Positions 36,962 through 38,331 of a stretch of 38,331 bases of DNA are shown piece by piece; positions within the stretch are counted from its first letter, which is position 1, and every line of letters starts with the position of its first letter. Under the pieces are notes generated by a model. It did not search any database. It saw only the letters and a list, made by a program, of their open reading frames with translations, and was not told the origin of the DNA. The stretch lies in NCBI GenBank assembly GCA_027484105.1, contig JAIXUG010000022.1, forward strand, positions 1-38,331. Direction: 5' to 3'. Both the position numbers and the translations under genes were made by a program. The DNA is from Comamonadaceae bacterium (GTDB taxonomy: Bacteria > Pseudomonadota > Gammaproteobacteria > Burkholderiales > Burkholderiaceae_C).

Positions 36962-37894
36962 ATGAGTCAAGCGCGCAAAGTCATCATCACCTGCGCCCCC
37001 ACAGGGGCCATTCACACACCCAGCATGTCGCCGCATTTGCCGGTGACGGCCGACGAAATCGCCGATGCGGCCATTGCCGCAGCAGAGGCGGGCGCTGCCA
37101 TCTTGCACCTGCATGCACGCGACCCTGCAGACGGCCGCCCCTCGCAAGATCCCGCGTTTTTTGTGCCGTTTTTGCAAAAGATCAAGGCCAATACCAACGC
37201 CGTGATTAACCTGACCACGGGCGGTAGCCCGCACATGACGGTGCACGAGCGCATGCAGCCAGCGTTGACCTTCAAGCCCGAGGTGGCGTCGCTCAACATG
37301 GGGTCGATGAACTTTGGCCTGTTTCCCATGCTGGACCGTTTCAAGAATTTTGAGCACGAGTGGGAGCGTGAGCACCTGGAAAAAAGCCGCGACCTGGTGT
37401 TCAAGAACACCTACAAGGACATCGAAACGATTTTGCGTCTGGGCACCGAAAATGGCACCCGCTTTGAGTTTGAGTGCTACGACATCAGCCACCTGTACAA
37501 CCTGGCGCACTTCCGCGATCGGGGGCTGGTCACGGGGCCGTTGTTCGTGCAGTCGGTGTTCGGCATTTTGGGTGGCATCGGCCCGCACCCCGAAGACCTG
37601 ATGCACATGCGCCGCACCGCCGATCGCTTGTTCGGCAAGGATTACCAATGGTCGATTTTGGGTGCAGGAAAAGGACAAATTGCGCTGGCCAGCATCGGCG
37701 CGGCCATGGGCTCGAACGTGCGGGTGGGGCTGGAAGACTCGCTGTGGATCGGCCCAGGACAATTGGCCGAGTCCAGTGCTCAGCAAGTGCAGCGCATCCG
37801 CACCGTGCTGGAAGCGCTGAACCTGGAGATCGCTTCTCCTGAAGAGGCGCGCAGTATGCTGGCGCTCAAGGGCGCCAATCGGGTGAACTTTTGA
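36962..37894 (+). CDS. Beta-keto acid cleavage enzyme (BKACE, DUF849)
   Basis: This 310-residue TIM-barrel metalloenzyme is of the family founded on 3-keto-5-aminohexanoate cleavage enzyme (Kce). His49 and His51 in LHLHARDP and Glu258 in RVGLEDSLW are the expected Zn ligands. Members condense a beta-keto acid with acetyl-CoA to give acetoacetate and a new acyl-CoA. The substrate here is unknown; it is alone rather than in a lysine-fermentation operon. GGAG at 36951-36954 precedes ATG 36962. Its stop lies three bases from the stop of the convergent mutase gene. Confidence 0.85.
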   Translation: MSQARKVIITCAPTGAIHTPSMSPHLPVTADEIADAAIAAAEAGAAILHLHARDPADGRPSQDPAFFVPFLQKIKANTNAVINLTTGGSPHMTVHERMQPALTFKPEVASLNMGSMNFGLFPMLDRFKNFEHEWEREHLEKSRDLVFKNTYKDIETILRLGTENGTRFEFECYDISHLYNLAHFRDRGLVTGPLFVQSVFGILGGIGPHPEDLMHMRRTADRLFGKDYQWSILGAGKGQIALASIGAAMGSNVRVGLEDSLWIGPGQLAESSAQQVQRIRTVLEALNLEIASPEEARSMLALKGANRVNF

Positions 37895-37897
37895 GGG

Positions 37898-38331
37898 TCA
37901 CATATTCCGTCGGTACTGACCACCCACCTCAAACAGGGCGTTGGTGATCTGGCCGAGCGAGCAGACCCGCACCGCGTCCATCAGCACCTCGAACACGTTG
38001 CCGTTGTCGATCACGGCTTGTTGCAGCCGTTTGAGCATGGCGGGTGATTCGGCTGCGTGCAGGGCGTGGAAGTCGTTCAGGCGCTTGAGCTGGCTTTGCT
38101 TTTCTTCCTCGGTCGAGCGGGCCAGTTCCAGCGTTTCCATGACTTCGTCGCCCTTGGGGTTGCGGAAGGTGTTGACGCCGATGATGGGCAGCTCGCCGGT
38201 GTGCTTGAGCATCTCGTAGTGCATGCTCTCGTCCTGGATCTTGCCGCGCTGGTAGCCGGTCTCCATGGCGCCCAGCACGCCGCCGCGCTCGGCGATGCGC
38301 TCGAACTCGGCCAGCACCGCTTCTTCGACCA
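37898..38331 (-). CDS. icmF: IcmF-type fused isobutyryl/acyl-CoA mutase, C-terminal end (partial)
   Basis: Only the last 144 residues are in the window, and the gene continues beyond the right edge. The segment includes GAMETGYQRGKIQDESMHYE and LPIIGVNTFRNPKG, and ends VCSLGQITNALFEVGGQYRRNM, which matches the C-terminus of IcmF, a B12-dependent mutase fused to its G-protein chaperone. It probably isomerises isobutyryl-CoA and butyryl-CoA or related branched acyl-CoAs. The G domain and cobalamin domain lie outside the window. Confidence 0.82.
   Translation of the reverse strand, partial: VEEAVLAEFERIAERGGVLGAMETGYQRGKIQDESMHYEMLKHTGELPIIGVNTFRNPKGDEVMETLELARSTEEEKQSQLKRLNDFHALHAAESPAMLKRLQQAVIDNGNVFEVLMDAVRVCSLGQITNALFEVGGQYRRNM

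Overview
The window looks like a stretch of chromosome from a high-GC betaproteobacterium of the order Burkholderiales, most likely family Comamonadaceae (Limnohabitans-like). The taxonomic guess rests on the style of the 5S rRNA, the Bug-type periplasmic binding protein, the gene order argS-SPOR-dsbA and lptA-lptB-rpoN, and the codon use. It is an inference from recall, not from a search.

Layout. (1) 1-491: the 3' end of a 23S rRNA gene, a structured spacer, 5S rRNA and the rRNA operon terminator. (2) 560-8422: a tightly packed plus-strand operon for aerobic CoA-dependent breakdown of an aromatic acid, most likely 2-aminobenzoate (anthranilate). It encodes a fused flavin monooxygenase/Old-Yellow-Enzyme reductase, an SDR, a MarR regulator, an unusual crotonase, an acyl-CoA dehydrogenase, a benzoate-CoA-ligase-type enzyme and a Rid-family protein. 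(3) 8423-10325: a visibly AT-richer islet holding an AbiGi-like possible phage-defence gene and an exported protein of unknown function, both on the minus strand. (4) 10326-17637: a second catabolic block. A divergent MarR regulator faces an overlapping plus-strand run of a NicX-like ring-cleavage dioxygenase, an alpha/beta hydrolase, an acyl-CoA-dehydrogenase-fold protein without the usual catalytic Glu, an acyl-CoA ligase, a Bug receptor and a fluoroacetate-dehalogenase-like hydrolase. I do not recognise this gene combination from a described pathway, and it is my main candidate for something new. (5) 17659-26326: minus-strand housekeeping genes: a YecA/SEC-C protein, a PIN protein, an RlmL-like rRNA methyltransferase, rpoN, lptB, lptA, dsbA, a SPOR protein and argS. 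(6) 26396-30779: a LysR regulator and an HMG-CoA-lyase-type enzyme on the minus strand, then malate synthase G on the plus strand with a strong terminator. (7) 30874-34238: a small Cys-rich CWC protein, a DHA2-type MFS exporter, a class II glutamine amidotransferase and an outer-membrane-like protein, preceded by a large inverted repeat. (8) 34263-38331: gshB and amn (minus), a beta-keto acid cleavage enzyme (plus), and the 3' end of an IcmF-type acyl-CoA mutase running off the window (minus).

How the genes fit together. Block 2 reads as a complete path from an aromatic acid: activation to the CoA thioester, hydroxylation and reduction of the ring, loss of the amino group through an enamine/imine (Rid protein), and beta-oxidation-like steps. 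Block 4 reads as uptake of an organic acid (Bug protein), CoA activation, oxidation by two unusual oxygenase-like proteins, and hydrolysis. HMG-CoA lyase, malate synthase G, the beta-keto acid cleavage enzyme and IcmF would pass acyl-CoA and C2 products into central metabolism. Residue-level comparisons with named family members are from memory and are marked as such.
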